Source: Myxococcota bacterium
GTDB lineage: Bacteria > Myxococcota > XYA12-FULL-58-9 > JALHOP01
Direction of reading: 5' to 3'
Assembly (NCBI GenBank): GCA_022842935.1
Contig: JALHOP010000015.1
Coordinates: 116,962-180,961, forward strand
DNA length: 64,000 bases
Shown: one piece after another, positions 8,936-20,934 of the stretch
Numbering within the stretch: position 1 is the first letter of the stretch
How the letters are laid out: every line of letters begins with the position of its first letter
Position numbers and translations under genes: made by a program
Notes under the pieces: generated by a model
Database searches by the model: none
The model's input: the letters and a program-made list of their open reading frames with translations, nothing else
Told to the model about the DNA's origin: nothing

Positions 8936-9514
8936 TTAGCCGAAAGGCCGAACGCCGATGAGGACGCCGTGCGCCCAGAACGCGAACCCCGCCCAGGCCA
9001 GCAAGCCAACGGTGACGGTCGCGAGGGTTGGACCAAGCCGGCCTCGCGCCTGGACGACTCCGTTCGAGCGGTCGCGTTGCCTCGCCGCACGAAAGCAGAG
9101 CACCGACCAGAGCAGGAAACCGCCGAACAGCACCGCATCCGCAGTTGTGCTGTTGGCCAGTAGATGGGCTAGCGCCCACAACTTCACCCCCAAGACCATC
9201 GGGTGCTTGAGCGTCGCCTTGATGGCGTTGCCCGGCACATAGGCTGCTACCAAGAAGACGAACGCAGGCACCGTGAGAAGCGCGGCTAAGTGCCGTGACC
9301 AAAGCGGCGGACTCCACAGCAAAGTGGGAGCCTGGCGGGCCACGGAAAATCCCCACACGACCATGACGAAGCTCGCGACCGACACCAGCGAGTAGACGAG
9401 CTTCCAGGGGCCCTCGCCTATCCTTGCGATGACGCGGCCACGCCAGCCATCGGCGACGATGCGGGTGGAGTGAATGCCGAGGAAAACGACGAGCCCGAAG
9501 ATAAGTAAGAACAT
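8936..9514 (-). CDS. NnrU family membrane protein
   Basis: 192-residue integral membrane protein with about five to six hydrophobic segments. The diagnostic stretch is TLKHPMVLGVKLWALAHLLA (residues near 105-125) followed by LFGGFLLWSVL, matching NnrU/isoprenylcysteine-methyltransferase-like membrane proteins. NnrU was first linked to nitric-oxide-related denitrification, but family members are widespread and no nir/nor genes are near, so the role here is open. It is divergent from the 431-residue unknown protein. Confidence 0.85.
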   Translation of the reverse strand: MFLLIFGLVVFLGIHSTRIVADGWRGRVIARIGEGPWKLVYSLVSVASFVMVVWGFSVARQAPTLLWSPPLWSRHLAALLTVPAFVFLVAAYVPGNAIKATLKHPMVLGVKLWALAHLLANSTTADAVLFGGFLLWSVLCFRAARQRDRSNGVVQARGRLGPTLATVTVGLLAWAGFAFWAHGVLIGVRPFG

Positions 9515-9688
9515 GGACTGCCCTGTTGCGTGGAGCGGACATGCGCACCCACGAATCGAGCGTTGTCATACAATGCGCGTGGCGGCGAAGCGACTCTCCT
9601 CGGTCGAGCGAACCCGGTTCCGCGTTGGCTCAGAACCTCTAGGTCCGCAGCGGGCGCGGTGGCTGTCACTCAGTCAGGGCGCGCAACG

Positions 9689-9697
9689 CCCCCCCCC
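9689..9697. promoter_or_regulatory. C9 homopolymer upstream of the 9769 gene
   Basis: A run of nine C residues lies in the divergent intergenic region, about 72 bp before ATG 9769. Such tracts are prone to slippage and could change promoter spacing. No promoter elements are identified beside it, so a phase-variation role is only a possibility. Confidence 0.3.
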
Positions 9698-9768
9698 GCG
9701 CCGACACGCCGATATCCTCGCAGCACGACCAAGCTGAGTTGGTGGTCGTGTACGAACGCGGAGCTCCG

Positions 9769-11064
9769 ATGCGTGTGAGCGAACTCATCACCAAGCAAGT
9801 CCGTGCCTACTATGATCTCGGCGGGACCGTGGCCGAGAAAGCCGCACCCCAGCTTGGCACGAACGATTTCCTCACGCTTCAAGCCGGAGAGATCCCGAAG
9901 ACTCCCGAGGGCATCCCCAACTTGCGCGCCTTGCGACTCGTCGCAGAAGGCGCGGCAGGCACGCAGCTCGGCGTACAACTCGACTTGCAGCGGCAATCGC
10001 TGGAGAACGCACTACGTGGCGTATCTGCGGCGTTGGCTACCCAGCTCAAACGTAAAGTCCCCTTCAGGGACGGCGTGCTCCAAACTGACAAGCTCGGCGT
10101 CGCAATCCAGCGCGGTAGCCTGAGCGCCGACGAAGCGGCGATCGCTTTGACGGCCTACTTCACCGAGCGACTGAAGGCCGGACGCTACGACGAGGCCCAT
10201 GACCTGCTTGTTGGCGCTGGGCACCTGTTCGCCGTCGACAAAGACATCGCTCGAGCGGCAGCCATCGCAGGGAGCAAGCATCCGGTCCAGCATGCGAACA
10301 CGCCGTCGGCACTCAAGGCCTTGCACAATGCCGGCATCTTTACGGACGCGGAGCACGCTTCAGCGCTCAAGCGCGCCTACCTCGAAACGTTGGCATCGCT
10401 CCCGGCCGGACCAATCGCGTCGACGCTGAAAACACGTGAGGCACGACTTGCAAGCTTCGCGCACCAGGGTGTCGTCTGCACGGGCGATGAAAAACTCGCT
10501 GCGCAGCAAGCCGCGGGTCGCAAGGCCGCAACGTGGCAAACCGGTCTTGGCGTCGATGACCTACGGGCGCGGCTCGACTTCATCAAGGCGGCTCAGCTCG
10601 AGACCAACGACATGATAGCCGCGCTCGTGGACGGAGCGGCGTACTTTGCCACCGCGGGTGACAAAGCGAGCTACGAGACGCTGACGGCCAGCATCGAGGC
10701 GCTGGTGCCAGCCGACCATGTCTATCCGGCTGAAAAACGCGTCCGCATCAGCGGTGTAACGGTTCGCAACGTGATCGAGACGCTCACGCGCACTACGGAC
10801 ATCGATGCGCCCGACTACCGCGCCTACGTCAACGATTTCGTCGCCAAGCTCCCCCCGGTGACCACCGCATTGAAGCTCGTCAACGCCCTTGCGTCTTACG
10901 TCAACGACAACGAGCTGCAAGCCAAAGACGGCGCGCTATACCACCCTCTGTTCGCGGTGGCGCTCACCAACGCCGTCGCCGCCACGATCGGCGCGCCGGT
11001 CACACTACGAAGCGGCAACGGCTTCGCGGTGCTTCGCGTCGCGTACGGCGACAGCCTGTTCTAG
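9769..11064 (+). CDS. Hypothetical protein, helical, unrecognised
   Basis: 431 residues with no signal peptide, membrane segment or recognised motif. Composition is Ala/Leu/Thr-rich and mostly helical. A KTPEGIPNLRALRLVAEG stretch lies near the N-terminus. The start is set at ATG 9769 because GGAG sits 6 bp upstream; an earlier in-frame start at 9739 lacks one. The codon pattern is the same as that of its neighbours. The 254-bp upstream divergent region with NnrU contains a nine-C homopolymer (9689-9697) about 72 bp before the start. Function unknown. Confidence 0.7.
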   Translation: MRVSELITKQVRAYYDLGGTVAEKAAPQLGTNDFLTLQAGEIPKTPEGIPNLRALRLVAEGAAGTQLGVQLDLQRQSLENALRGVSAALATQLKRKVPFRDGVLQTDKLGVAIQRGSLSADEAAIALTAYFTERLKAGRYDEAHDLLVGAGHLFAVDKDIARAAAIAGSKHPVQHANTPSALKALHNAGIFTDAEHASALKRAYLETLASLPAGPIASTLKTREARLASFAHQGVVCTGDEKLAAQQAAGRKAATWQTGLGVDDLRARLDFIKAAQLETNDMIAALVDGAAYFATAGDKASYETLTASIEALVPADHVYPAEKRVRISGVTVRNVIETLTRTTDIDAPDYRAYVNDFVAKLPPVTTALKLVNALASYVNDNELQAKDGALYHPLFAVALTNAVAATIGAPVTLRSGNGFAVLRVAYGDSLF

Positions 11065-11090
11065 CCAAAGTGCGGGTCTAGCCACAGGCA

Positions 11091-13336
<2,246 letters not shown>

Positions 13337-13342
13337 ACCACC

Positions 13343-15592
13343 ATGCAAGAGACCTACAACGCATGGAGCCTCGTCTCGCTTTCGCCTCTCCCCCTGGCGT
13401 GGCGAGTGATCGCGAGCCTCGCGGTCGTCGCGGCCGTCGCGGTCTTATTGCTCAGCTATCGCGGCTCGAGCCGTCGGGCGTGGCTCATCACGACACGCTT
13501 GCTCGCTGCGGTCTGCGTGCTGGGCGTTCTTCTCGAACCTGCGATCCAACTGCGCGCGGTCCGCAAGATCAAGAATCGTCTGGCGGTCATCGTCGACCGC
13601 TCGGTGAGCATGACGCTGCCCTCGGCGTCAGGCACCTCGCGCTATGATCAGTTGCTCGGCCTCCTTGACCGGAGCGCCTCAAAGCTAAAGGCGCTGGGCG
13701 AGCAGCACACCCTCGAGTGGTACGACCTGAGCGGTCCGCTGAGCGACGCTTCGCTGACCACCCCACCACGCGGCGAGCGGACCGACCTGTTGGGCGGTAT
13801 CGAAGCGGCGGTTGGCCGGGGCAACGGGCGCCCACTGGCAGGGATGGTGTTGTTCTCCGACGGCGCTGACAATGCGGCGCTCGAAGGCGAGCCTGGAACG
13901 CTGGCCCAAGCGGCGCGCGACCGGCTCGGGACCATCGGCGTTCCGGTGAACACCGTGAATGTCGCTGCGGGGGGGACGTTCGTCGACATCGCCATCGTCG
14001 ACGTGGTCGCCGACGAGTTCGCCTTCGTCCACAACACCATCAGCATCGAGGTCCAGGTCGAGGTGACCGGCATCCCAGGCACCACCTTGCCGCTCACCTT
14101 GAAGCGCGAGGGCGACATCCTCGCCACGCAAGAGGTCGTGTTGACCGCGGGCAAACCTCAGGTCGCGACCTTCAAGACCAAGCCGGACAAGATCGGTGAG
14201 TTCGTCTACTCGGTGAGCGTTCCGGTGATCGCTGGCGAGTCGGTGACCGCAAACAACGAGCGTTCCTTCGTGCTGCAGGTCATCCGCGACAAAATCCGCG
14301 TCCTGCAGGTTGCCGGTCGGCCAAGCTGGGACGAGCGTTTTCTGCGTCAGCACCTCAAGGAAAACCCCAATGTCGATCTGATCTCGTTCTTCATCTTGCG
14401 CACGCCCACTGACGTCCCCATGGCCGACGAGAGCGAGATGTCGCTCATCCCGTTCCCAGTCGAGCGGCTGTTCACGAGCGAGCTATCCTCGTTCGACGTC
14501 GTCATCTTCCAGAACTTCGATTATCGGCCGTACCAGATGGAGCGGTATCTGCCGAACATCGCAGCCGCCGTGAAGAACGGGCTTGGTTTCGTCATGATCG
14601 GCGGAGAACAGAGCTTCGGCAACGGTGGTTACGCACGCACGCCAATCGAGAGCATCGTACCGGTCCGACTCGACACCCAAGCCACGATCGTTCACGAACG
14701 CGCTCAGGCGGCTCTCACCGAAGCTGGGCGCCGGCACCCCATCACCGACCTCGGCCGCGGCGGGGCCTCGAACGAACGCATCTGGGCCGCGCTGCCGCCG
14801 TGGCTCAGCATCAACCGCGTCAGCGGCATCGTGCAGACGGCGACGACGCTGGTGACAACCGACGGCACGAAGAACGGCCCGCAGCCGGTGGTGGCGGTCA
14901 TGGAGGTCGGCGAAGGCAGAAGCATGGCCATCGCAACCGATGCCATGTGGCGTTGGCGCCTATCGAGCCTCCGCGATGGTGGATCATCGCAGCGGGCTTT
15001 CCATCGTTTCTGGTCGAATGCGCTTCGCTGGCTGGTGCGCGACCCTGAGCACTCTCGAGTTCAAGTACTCCCCGAGAAGCGACGGTTCGAGGTCGGTGAC
15101 GACGTCAGCGTCTCGTTCACGGTCCGCGAAAGCGACTATCAGCCCGTTCCTTACGGCGACCTCGATGTCACCCTCGAGAACGACCGTGGGCAAGCGCAAG
15201 CCGAGCGCCTGCTTACAAACGAACAAGGTGCGGCACGCTTCACGTTCAAGAATTTGCCGGGTGGTGCTTACCGCGTCCGTGCCAAGGCAACGCAGCAAGG
15301 ACGCGACCTCGGGAGCGGACAGGCGGTCTTCGTCATCGAGTCGCGCTCGCTCGAGCTGACGCGTGCAGCGCCCCGACCCGACCTTTTGAAGGCCGTGGCC
15401 GACGCAACCTCAGGTAAAGCCATGGAAGCCTCGGCAAACATCTTCGAGCAACTCGCGACCATCGACCCCGAGGTCGTCGAGGTGGACCGGCGCCGGAACA
15501 TCGAGCTCTGGGACAACGCGTGGGCGCTCATCGCCCTGATCGCCATCTTCGCGGCCGACTGGGCGCTGCGACGGCGTAGTGGCTACCTGTAG
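13343..15592 (+). CDS. VWA/GATase-like membrane protein (Bat-associated type)
   Basis: 749 residues. Two N-terminal transmembrane segments (about 20-40, 47-66) are followed by a VWA-like domain whose metal-site motif VDRSVSM has D-x-S-x-S at 85-89, and then a Ca-rbd/Ig-like region. A glutamine-amidotransferase-like domain without an obvious catalytic Cys follows (VLQVAGRPSWDERFLR to GLGFVMIGGEQSFGNGGY). A second Ig-like domain lies near 580-665, and a C-terminal transmembrane helix ends the protein (WALIALIAIFAADWALRR). This is the architecture of large VWA proteins found with MoxR AAA proteins. It likely faces the periplasm and works with the DUF4159 protein. Confidence 0.82.
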   Translation: MQETYNAWSLVSLSPLPLAWRVIASLAVVAAVAVLLLSYRGSSRRAWLITTRLLAAVCVLGVLLEPAIQLRAVRKIKNRLAVIVDRSVSMTLPSASGTSRYDQLLGLLDRSASKLKALGEQHTLEWYDLSGPLSDASLTTPPRGERTDLLGGIEAAVGRGNGRPLAGMVLFSDGADNAALEGEPGTLAQAARDRLGTIGVPVNTVNVAAGGTFVDIAIVDVVADEFAFVHNTISIEVQVEVTGIPGTTLPLTLKREGDILATQEVVLTAGKPQVATFKTKPDKIGEFVYSVSVPVIAGESVTANNERSFVLQVIRDKIRVLQVAGRPSWDERFLRQHLKENPNVDLISFFILRTPTDVPMADESEMSLIPFPVERLFTSELSSFDVVIFQNFDYRPYQMERYLPNIAAAVKNGLGFVMIGGEQSFGNGGYARTPIESIVPVRLDTQATIVHERAQAALTEAGRRHPITDLGRGGASNERIWAALPPWLSINRVSGIVQTATTLVTTDGTKNGPQPVVAVMEVGEGRSMAIATDAMWRWRLSSLRDGGSSQRAFHRFWSNALRWLVRDPEHSRVQVLPEKRRFEVGDDVSVSFTVRESDYQPVPYGDLDVTLENDRGQAQAERLLTNEQGAARFTFKNLPGGAYRVRAKATQQGRDLGSGQAVFVIESRSLELTRAAPRPDLLKAVADATSGKAMEASANIFEQLATIDPEVVEVDRRRNIELWDNAWALIALIAIFAADWALRRRSGYL

Positions 15593-15628
15593 CTTAGGCG
15601 CATCTCGCACAGCCTCGAATTCTGGCGA

Positions 15629-16753
15629 CTAGCGCAGAGTCACGATGCCGCCATGCACGAGCTTGCGCAGCATCTTCAGCGTGTCGCGCTCGTTCAAGGA
15701 GCTCACCATGATGAGCCCGCCGACGTCCATATTGGCGCCCAAGCGGTCAACGACGAACCGCTCCTCTGGTCGCAGCCGCATACGTCGCAAGCGCGCCTCA
15801 TCGACGACGTGCGGGACCTTCAGCGGCGGCATGGCGGCATAGAGGTCCTTGAGCTGGTCCTCGAGCGTCTCCTTCAGCGCGGCTCGCGCAGCCTCGCTGT
15901 CGGGCCGCATGCGCACGGCGACCTCGAGGATGGCGACCGCTTCATCGAACTGCTGCGCCGCCTTGAGCGTCATCGCCTGACGAAGCAGGTCGTCGAACCG
16001 GTCCCGTTCTGGCGGTCGTGCGTCATCGGCGCCGAGAATCTGCACAGCTCCATCGGCCTCGAGCTGCGCCAGCGTTCTGAGCACCGAGGGTACGGGGGCC
16101 CGTAGCTCGAGGCATATGTCACTCACCGACTGCCCTGCTGACAGCGACGCAAGGACACGTCGCTCGCGTACTCCCAGGGCGTCGAGGGGCGGCAGGTGCT
16201 CGTGGACGATACGGACACGAACGTCATCACGCGGAAAGCGCTCGCGGATGTGCGTCCACTCGTCCTGGCGGCGAGCGCCCTCCATGAGCAGGTGGTTGAT
16301 GTCGACGTCGAGTGGCAAGCGCTCCTCGTCTTCGGCGAGATCGATGCCGATGGCGCGATCGGCGGCGTCGCTGAACACGAAGGTACCCGGGAGATCGAGA
16401 AACAAGTCGTACAGTGACTCGGTCGCAAGCTCCGTCAAGCACTCGTTGAGCTGGCGCGGCGCGATGATGGCAAGGTCTGCAAAAGCGCGTTGGAGAGGGA
16501 CACCCCGCTCTTTCGCGTAAGCGATGGCAGTGCGGAGGTCGGCCTCGGTGGTAAGACCACTCATGACCGCGATCTGACCCAAATTCTCACGCAGCTCGGG
16601 GCCGGCGTAACCCGTGACCCTGCCGAGAGCGACCGCGAGCTCCCACTCGGCGCCATCCCGCCGCACCGACAGGGTTCCCGTCCGCGAGGAGCTCCGCAGG
16701 TACGACAGGAGGTCCGCTAGGGGGAACGTCTTGAGGTCACCATGAATCGCCAT
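15629..16753 (-). CDS. DUF4388 domain-containing protein
   Basis: 374 residues. The N-terminus (MAIHGDLKTFPLADLLSYLR…SRTGTLSVRR) is a DUF4388/PatA-N-type domain, common in Myxococcota signalling proteins that often accompany motility or response-regulator modules. The middle (about 185-235) resembles a winged-helix segment (GQSVSDICLELRAPVPSVLRTL). Residues near 255-300 look like a TPR-type helical hairpin (AQQFDEAVAILEVAVRMRPD). No receiver or enzymatic motif is present. It is transcribed alone, convergent with the VWA gene, and divergent from trmFO across 78 bp. Confidence 0.8.
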   Translation of the reverse strand: MAIHGDLKTFPLADLLSYLRSSSRTGTLSVRRDGAEWELAVALGRVTGYAGPELRENLGQIAVMSGLTTEADLRTAIAYAKERGVPLQRAFADLAIIAPRQLNECLTELATESLYDLFLDLPGTFVFSDAADRAIGIDLAEDEERLPLDVDINHLLMEGARRQDEWTHIRERFPRDDVRVRIVHEHLPPLDALGVRERRVLASLSAGQSVSDICLELRAPVPSVLRTLAQLEADGAVQILGADDARPPERDRFDDLLRQAMTLKAAQQFDEAVAILEVAVRMRPDSEAARAALKETLEDQLKDLYAAMPPLKVPHVVDEARLRRMRLRPEERFVVDRLGANMDVGGLIMVSSLNERDTLKMLRKLVHGGIVTLR

Positions 16754-16831
16754 GCGCGGTCAGGAGTATAGACCCGGAGCGGACCGGCGGCTTGCCGAAT
16801 GCGGGCAGCCTGCGGCATGGTCCGCGCCTAC

Positions 16832-18199
16832 ATGCACGCACCCGCCAAAGTCACCGTAGTAGGCGCTGGCCTCGCCGGCTGCGAGGCCGCCTGGCAACTG
16901 GCCCGCTCGGGCGTACAGGTGCGCCTGGTCGAGATGAAACCGCTGCGACGGACACCGGCCCAGGTCACCGACTCGACCGCCGAGCTCGTATGCTCGAACT
17001 CGTTTCGTTCCGCGAATCCACAAAATGCCGTCGGCCTCATCAAGGAAGAGATGCGCCGCCTCGGGTCGCTCATCATGGAGTGCGCGCTCGCGACCCGCGT
17101 TCCTGCCGGTGATGCGCTCGCGGTCGACCGCGTTGCCTTTGCGGCTGCGATCGACGCGAAGCTTGGGGGCGAGTCGAATATCGAACGCGTGAGCGAGGTG
17201 GTAACGAAGCTTCCCGCGTCAGGGGATACCATCATCGCCACCGGACCGCTCACTGCCGACGAGCTGGCTTCGGACATCGTCAAAGAGCTCGGCGAGCGCA
17301 TGTACTTCTACGATGCCATCGCGCCGATCATTAGCGGTGAGAGCATCGACCGCGATATCGTCTTCGCCGCTTCGCGCTACGACAAAGGCGACGGAGACGA
17401 CTACTTGAATTGCCCGCTCGACAAAGAGCAGTACGAGGCGTTCGTCACGGCGTTGCTTGGCGCCGAGTGCATGCCGCTCCACGACTTCGAGGAGCCAAAG
17501 TACTTCCAGGGGTGCCTGCCCATCGAAGTCCTCGCGGCGAGCGGCCCGGACACGCTGCGCTACGGCACCATGAAGCCGGTCGGCCTCACCAATCCGAAGA
17601 CCGGCCGCTGGCCCTACGCTGTCGTGCAGCTTCGCAAGGAGGATAGCGAGGGGCGCGCCTACAATATCGTCGGGTTTCAGACCAAGATGAAGTACGGGGA
17701 GCAGCAACGCGTGCTCCGCGCCATTCCTGGTCTTGCGAACGCCGAGTTCTATCGCCTTGGCGCCATTCACCGGAACACCTATCTCGACAGCCCACGCCTA
17801 CTCGACGGCCGTATGCGGGTGCGTGGCCGCGAACACATCCGCTTTAGCGGACAAATCACCGGTGTCGAGGGCTATGTCGAGAGCTCTGCCCACGGGCTCT
17901 TGGTTGGGCGTTTGGTCGCCGCGGACCTGGGGGCGCGCCGCTTCCACGTGCCGCCCGAGACAACGGCGCTCGGCGCTTTGTTCGGCCATGTCACGGGCGC
18001 GCACCGCATCGCGGGACGACCCCATGAGCCACAAAACGTCAATTGGGGCATGTTCCCGGGACTCAACGAGCGCGTGAAGAAGAGAGACAGCAAGCCGGCG
18101 CGGGTGGCCCGTGCGATCGCCGACTTCGAACGCTGGGCCGGCTTGCACGGTGAGACCCTAGCACCCGGAAACTACCCTGAGCCCGCTCCGGCGAGCTAA
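16832..18199 (+). CDS. trmFO: Methylenetetrahydrofolate-tRNA-(uracil-5-)-methyltransferase
   Basis: About 455 residues. It is a folate- and FAD-dependent enzyme forming 5-methyluridine at position 54 of tRNA. The FAD-binding VVGAGLAGCEAAWQLARSG is at the N-terminus, then VCSNSFRSANPQNAVGLIKEEM and the YFQGCLPIEVLA motif with a conserved Cys. The C-terminal GALFGHVTG and NWGMFPGL segments are characteristic. ATG 16832 (MHAPAKVTVVG) places the dinucleotide fold at the very N-terminus; earlier starts at 16799 and 16817 add non-family residues. xerC begins 12 bp downstream. An exact CCGCTTTAGCGG copy sits in this gene at 17839-17850. Confidence 0.96.
   Translation: MHAPAKVTVVGAGLAGCEAAWQLARSGVQVRLVEMKPLRRTPAQVTDSTAELVCSNSFRSANPQNAVGLIKEEMRRLGSLIMECALATRVPAGDALAVDRVAFAAAIDAKLGGESNIERVSEVVTKLPASGDTIIATGPLTADELASDIVKELGERMYFYDAIAPIISGESIDRDIVFAASRYDKGDGDDYLNCPLDKEQYEAFVTALLGAECMPLHDFEEPKYFQGCLPIEVLAASGPDTLRYGTMKPVGLTNPKTGRWPYAVVQLRKEDSEGRAYNIVGFQTKMKYGEQQRVLRAIPGLANAEFYRLGAIHRNTYLDSPRLLDGRMRVRGREHIRFSGQITGVEGYVESSAHGLLVGRLVAADLGARRFHVPPETTALGALFGHVTGAHRIAGRPHEPQNVNWGMFPGLNERVKKRDSKPARVARAIADFERWAGLHGETLAPGNYPEPAPAS
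17839..17850. repeat. CCGCT-TT-AGCGG dispersed palindrome (exact copy, inside trmFO)
   Basis: Exact CCGCTTTAGCGG; the arms extend by one base to TCCGCT and AGCGGA. It encodes I-R-F-S-G in trmFO. Confidence 0.6.
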
Positions 18200-18211
18200 G
18201 ATCCACATCGC

Positions 18212-19081
18212 GTGGATACCTTGATCGATGGGTTCGCAGCCTATTTGCGCGGCGAGCGCCGCTTCTCCGAGAATACGGCGCGGGCCTACGTCGCCGACCT
18301 GCGCGCAGTCCGTGCCTTTGCTGTTGAGCGCACGAGCGAACATCCCATCCAGTGGACGCACGACCTGCTGCGCTCGCACCTCGCACGCTGCCAGGGCGAC
18401 ACTGGCCGCGCCAGCGCCGCAACCCTCGCCCGTAAGCAGAGCGCGCTGCGCGCGTTCTTCGCCTGGCTCAAGCGCGAACGCATTGTCGACACAGACCCAA
18501 CGGAAAAGCTCGTCACTCCCAAGTTGCCAAAGCGCCTCCCCCGCGCCCTCGACGCCGACAGCGCCATGGCGATGGCACGCGAAACCTCGACACACGACAG
18601 CCAGCGCGACCTCTGTGCAGTGCTCCTCATGTACGGGATGGGCTTGCGCGTAAGTGAGGTCGCATCACTCAAGGACACAGACCTCGACCTCGAAAACCGA
18701 ACCGCGCTCGTCCACGGCAAAGGCGGCAAACAACGCATCGTGCCGGTGCCCGAGCAGTGCGTCGCGTCCCTCGCCGCATACCGAAGTGTACGCCCCGCTG
18801 CCGCAGACGGAGTTTTCATCGTCGGGCGCGCCGGGAAAGCCATCTCGACGCGTACGCTCACCCGCATCATCGACCGCAAAGCCCTGGCCGCCTTCGGCCG
18901 CCACGTCTCTCCTCACCAGCTCCGCCACAGCTTCGCGACCCACATGCTGGCCGGCGGCGCAAACCTCCGTGAAATCCAGGCGCTGCTCGGTCACAGCAAC
19001 CTCTCGACCACCCAGCGCTACACCGACGTCGCCGTGGAGCGCCTATTTGCTGTCTACGACCAAGCGCATCCTCGCCGTTGA
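18212..19081 (+). CDS. xerC: Tyrosine recombinase XerC
   Basis: 289 residues, all six catalytic positions present: Arg146 (GLRVSEV), Lys170 (HGKGGKQR), His235 and Arg238 (HQLRHSFATH), His261 (LGHSN) and Tyr270 (TTQRYTDV). The N-terminal core-binding SAM-like domain covers about 1-105. Xer recombinases resolve chromosome dimers at dif near the terminus. The assignment to XerC rather than XerD rests mainly on context, because the trmFO-xerC-hslVU order is conserved in many phyla. The start is GTG 18212, 12 bp after trmFO, with no better alternative. There are no nearby integrase target duplications or phage genes, so it is not read as a mobile-element integrase. Confidence 0.92.
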   Translation: MDTLIDGFAAYLRGERRFSENTARAYVADLRAVRAFAVERTSEHPIQWTHDLLRSHLARCQGDTGRASAATLARKQSALRAFFAWLKRERIVDTDPTEKLVTPKLPKRLPRALDADSAMAMARETSTHDSQRDLCAVLLMYGMGLRVSEVASLKDTDLDLENRTALVHGKGGKQRIVPVPEQCVASLAAYRSVRPAAADGVFIVGRAGKAISTRTLTRIIDRKALAAFGRHVSPHQLRHSFATHMLAGGANLREIQALLGHSNLSTTQRYTDVAVERLFAVYDQAHPRR

Positions 19082-19156
19082 ACGTCGAGCGATTGACCAC
19101 AAGCCCCACCGGTCTCTATTTTCGATGGACGTGTCGACACCTCGCGAGGCGCACGC

Positions 19157-19684
19157 GTGAACGCCGCCCTCATCCTCACCACCGCGCTCGACGCAAAGAG
19201 CTTCGAGCACTTCGACGAACTACGGGAACGCTACTATCCCAAGGAGCGCAACCTGGTTCCCGCACACGTCATCATGTTCCACGCGCTGCCGACCAACCAC
19301 GAGCCGCGTATCCGCGACATCGTCATTCACTGGTGCGACCGCACCCCGGTGCTGGCCGGGAAGGTGACGCGCCCCCGCAAGCTCAGTGAAGGCGTAGCAT
19401 TCGAAATCGAAGCGACCGAGCTCACGCTCCTCCAGTTCAAGCTCAAAGAAGCCTTCGGCGGCTGGTGCACCGCTCAAGACCGCTTACCCTTCAAGCCCCA
19501 AGTCACCATCGCGAACCGGGTCCCGCCCGCCGAGGCGCGCTTGCTCTTCGAAACCATGCAGCTCAGGCACCAGCCATTCGAGGTTCGCTTCGAGGGTATC
19601 GAGATCTGGCGCTACACGGGCGGCCCTTGGCAACCAGTCGAGCGTATTGACTTCGTCGCGCCCCCAAGTCCTCCACACGATTGA
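19157..19684 (+). CDS. 2'-5' RNA ligase / 2H phosphoesterase-like protein with degenerate motifs
   Basis: 175 residues. The layout fits the 2H phosphoesterase superfamily: an N-terminal ILTTALD strand, [12 protein letters not shown] at the first motif position and [10 protein letters not shown] at the second. Canonical members need two H-x-[ST] tetrapeptide motifs. Here the first reads H-V-I and the second Q-V-T, so both catalytic motifs look lost or altered. It may bind nucleotides or RNA without catalysis. GTG 19157 is the start. It is inserted between xerC and queC-hslVU in a cluster that is usually uninterrupted, overlapping none of them. Confidence 0.72.
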   Translation: MNAALILTTALDAKSFEHFDELRERYYPKERNLVPAHVIMFHALPTNHEPRIRDIVIHWCDRTPVLAGKVTRPRKLSEGVAFEIEATELTLLQFKLKEAFGGWCTAQDRLPFKPQVTIANRVPPAEARLLFETMQLRHQPFEVRFEGIEIWRYTGGPWQPVERIDFVAPPSPPHD

Positions 19685-19715
19685 CTCCCCTCGCCGCCCT
19701 TCCTATGTCAGCGCC

Positions 19716-20402
19716 GTGGCCAAGCCATGCGTCGTATTGCTCTCGGGTGGACTGGACTCAGCAACAGTCCTCGCCATGGCCCAAAGCCAGGGATTCGATG
19801 CCCATTGCCTGACTGTGGCCTATGGCCAGCGCCATGGGGTCGAGACCAAAGCGGCGCGGCGCGTCGCAGAGGCCTTGAAGGTTGCCGACCATCGCGTGGT
19901 CAACATCGACCTGCGAGCCTTTGGCGGCTCCGCGCTCACCGATGACATTGCGGTGCCCAAAGACCGGAGTGACGCAGAGATGGCGGAGGGCGTGCCCGTC
20001 ACGTATGTCCCGGCGCGCAACACCATCTTCCTTTCCTACGCTTTGGGCTTCGCCGAAGTTGTCGGTGCCTATGACGTATTCACCGGCGTCAACGCCGTTG
20101 ATTATAGCGGCTACCCCGACTGCCGGCCGGAATTCATCGCTGCCTTCGAGGCGTTGGCAAACATCGCAACCGCTGCGAGCGCTCGCGGCCGGTTCACCAT
20201 GCACGCCCCGCTCATCTCCATGAAGAAGGCCGAGATCATTCGCTGCGGGGTGCGCCTGGGCGTCGACTACGCGCTCACCCACTCGTGTTACGATCCGGTC
20301 GATGACCTCGCCTGTGGCCATTGCGACTCCTGTCGCATCAGGGCCGCGGGCTTTGCTGCGGCGGGGGTGCCCGACCCGACCCGCTACGTGAAAACCCAAT
20401 GA
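19716..20402 (+). CDS. queC: 7-cyano-7-deazaguanine synthase QueC
   Basis: 228 residues. Converts 7-carboxy-7-deazaguanine to preQ0 with ATP and ammonia in the queuosine pathway. The N-terminal PP-loop is [11 protein letters not shown] substrate-side [14 protein letters not shown] segment lies in the middle. The C-terminal zinc site is made by HSCYDP…[11 protein letters not shown], four cysteines. GTG 19716 gives normal family length; an in-frame ATG at 19647 would add 23 residues overlapping the previous gene. The stop overlaps the hslV ATG (ATGA at 20399-20402). No other queuosine gene is in the window. Confidence 0.94.
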   Translation: MAKPCVVLLSGGLDSATVLAMAQSQGFDAHCLTVAYGQRHGVETKAARRVAEALKVADHRVVNIDLRAFGGSALTDDIAVPKDRSDAEMAEGVPVTYVPARNTIFLSYALGFAEVVGAYDVFTGVNAVDYSGYPDCRPEFIAAFEALANIATAASARGRFTMHAPLISMKKAEIIRCGVRLGVDYALTHSCYDPVDDLACGHCDSCRIRAAGFAAAGVPDPTRYVKTQ

Positions 20403-20934
20403 CTACCGTCCTTGCTGTCCGCAGAAACGGTCAACTGGTAATGGCCGCCGACGGCCAAGTCACCATGGCCAACACCGTCGTGAAGCACTCGGCAAAAAAG
20501 CTTCGGCGCATGTACAACGACCAGGTGCTCGCGGGCTTCGCCGGCGCCACGGCCGACGCCTTCACGCTCTTCGAGCGCTTCGAAGCCAAGCTCAAGGACT
20601 ACAGTGGCAATGTGACACGCGCCGCGGTCGAGCTCACCAAGGACTGGCGTACCGACCGTATGTTGCGCCGCCTCGAGGCGCTCCTGGTGGTTGCGGACCG
20701 CGAGCGTATTTTCGTGCTGTCGGGCACTGGCGACGTCATCGAGCCCGACCAGAGTGCCTCTGTGAAGGGCTCCGCCATCGCAGTCGGAAGCGGGGGGAAC
20801 TTCGCTCTGTCGGCGGCGCGCGCCCTGCTCGAGCACACCCAGCTCGACGCCCGCGCCATCGCCGAGTCCGCCATGAAGATCGCTTCGGACCTCTGCATCT
20901 ATACCAACTCCACCATCGCCTACGAGGAGCTTAA

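Noticed and set aside
18212..19081. Integrase of a genomic island
   Set aside because: Context trmFO-xerC-hslVU is the housekeeping Xer setting; no island genes or att duplications seen.
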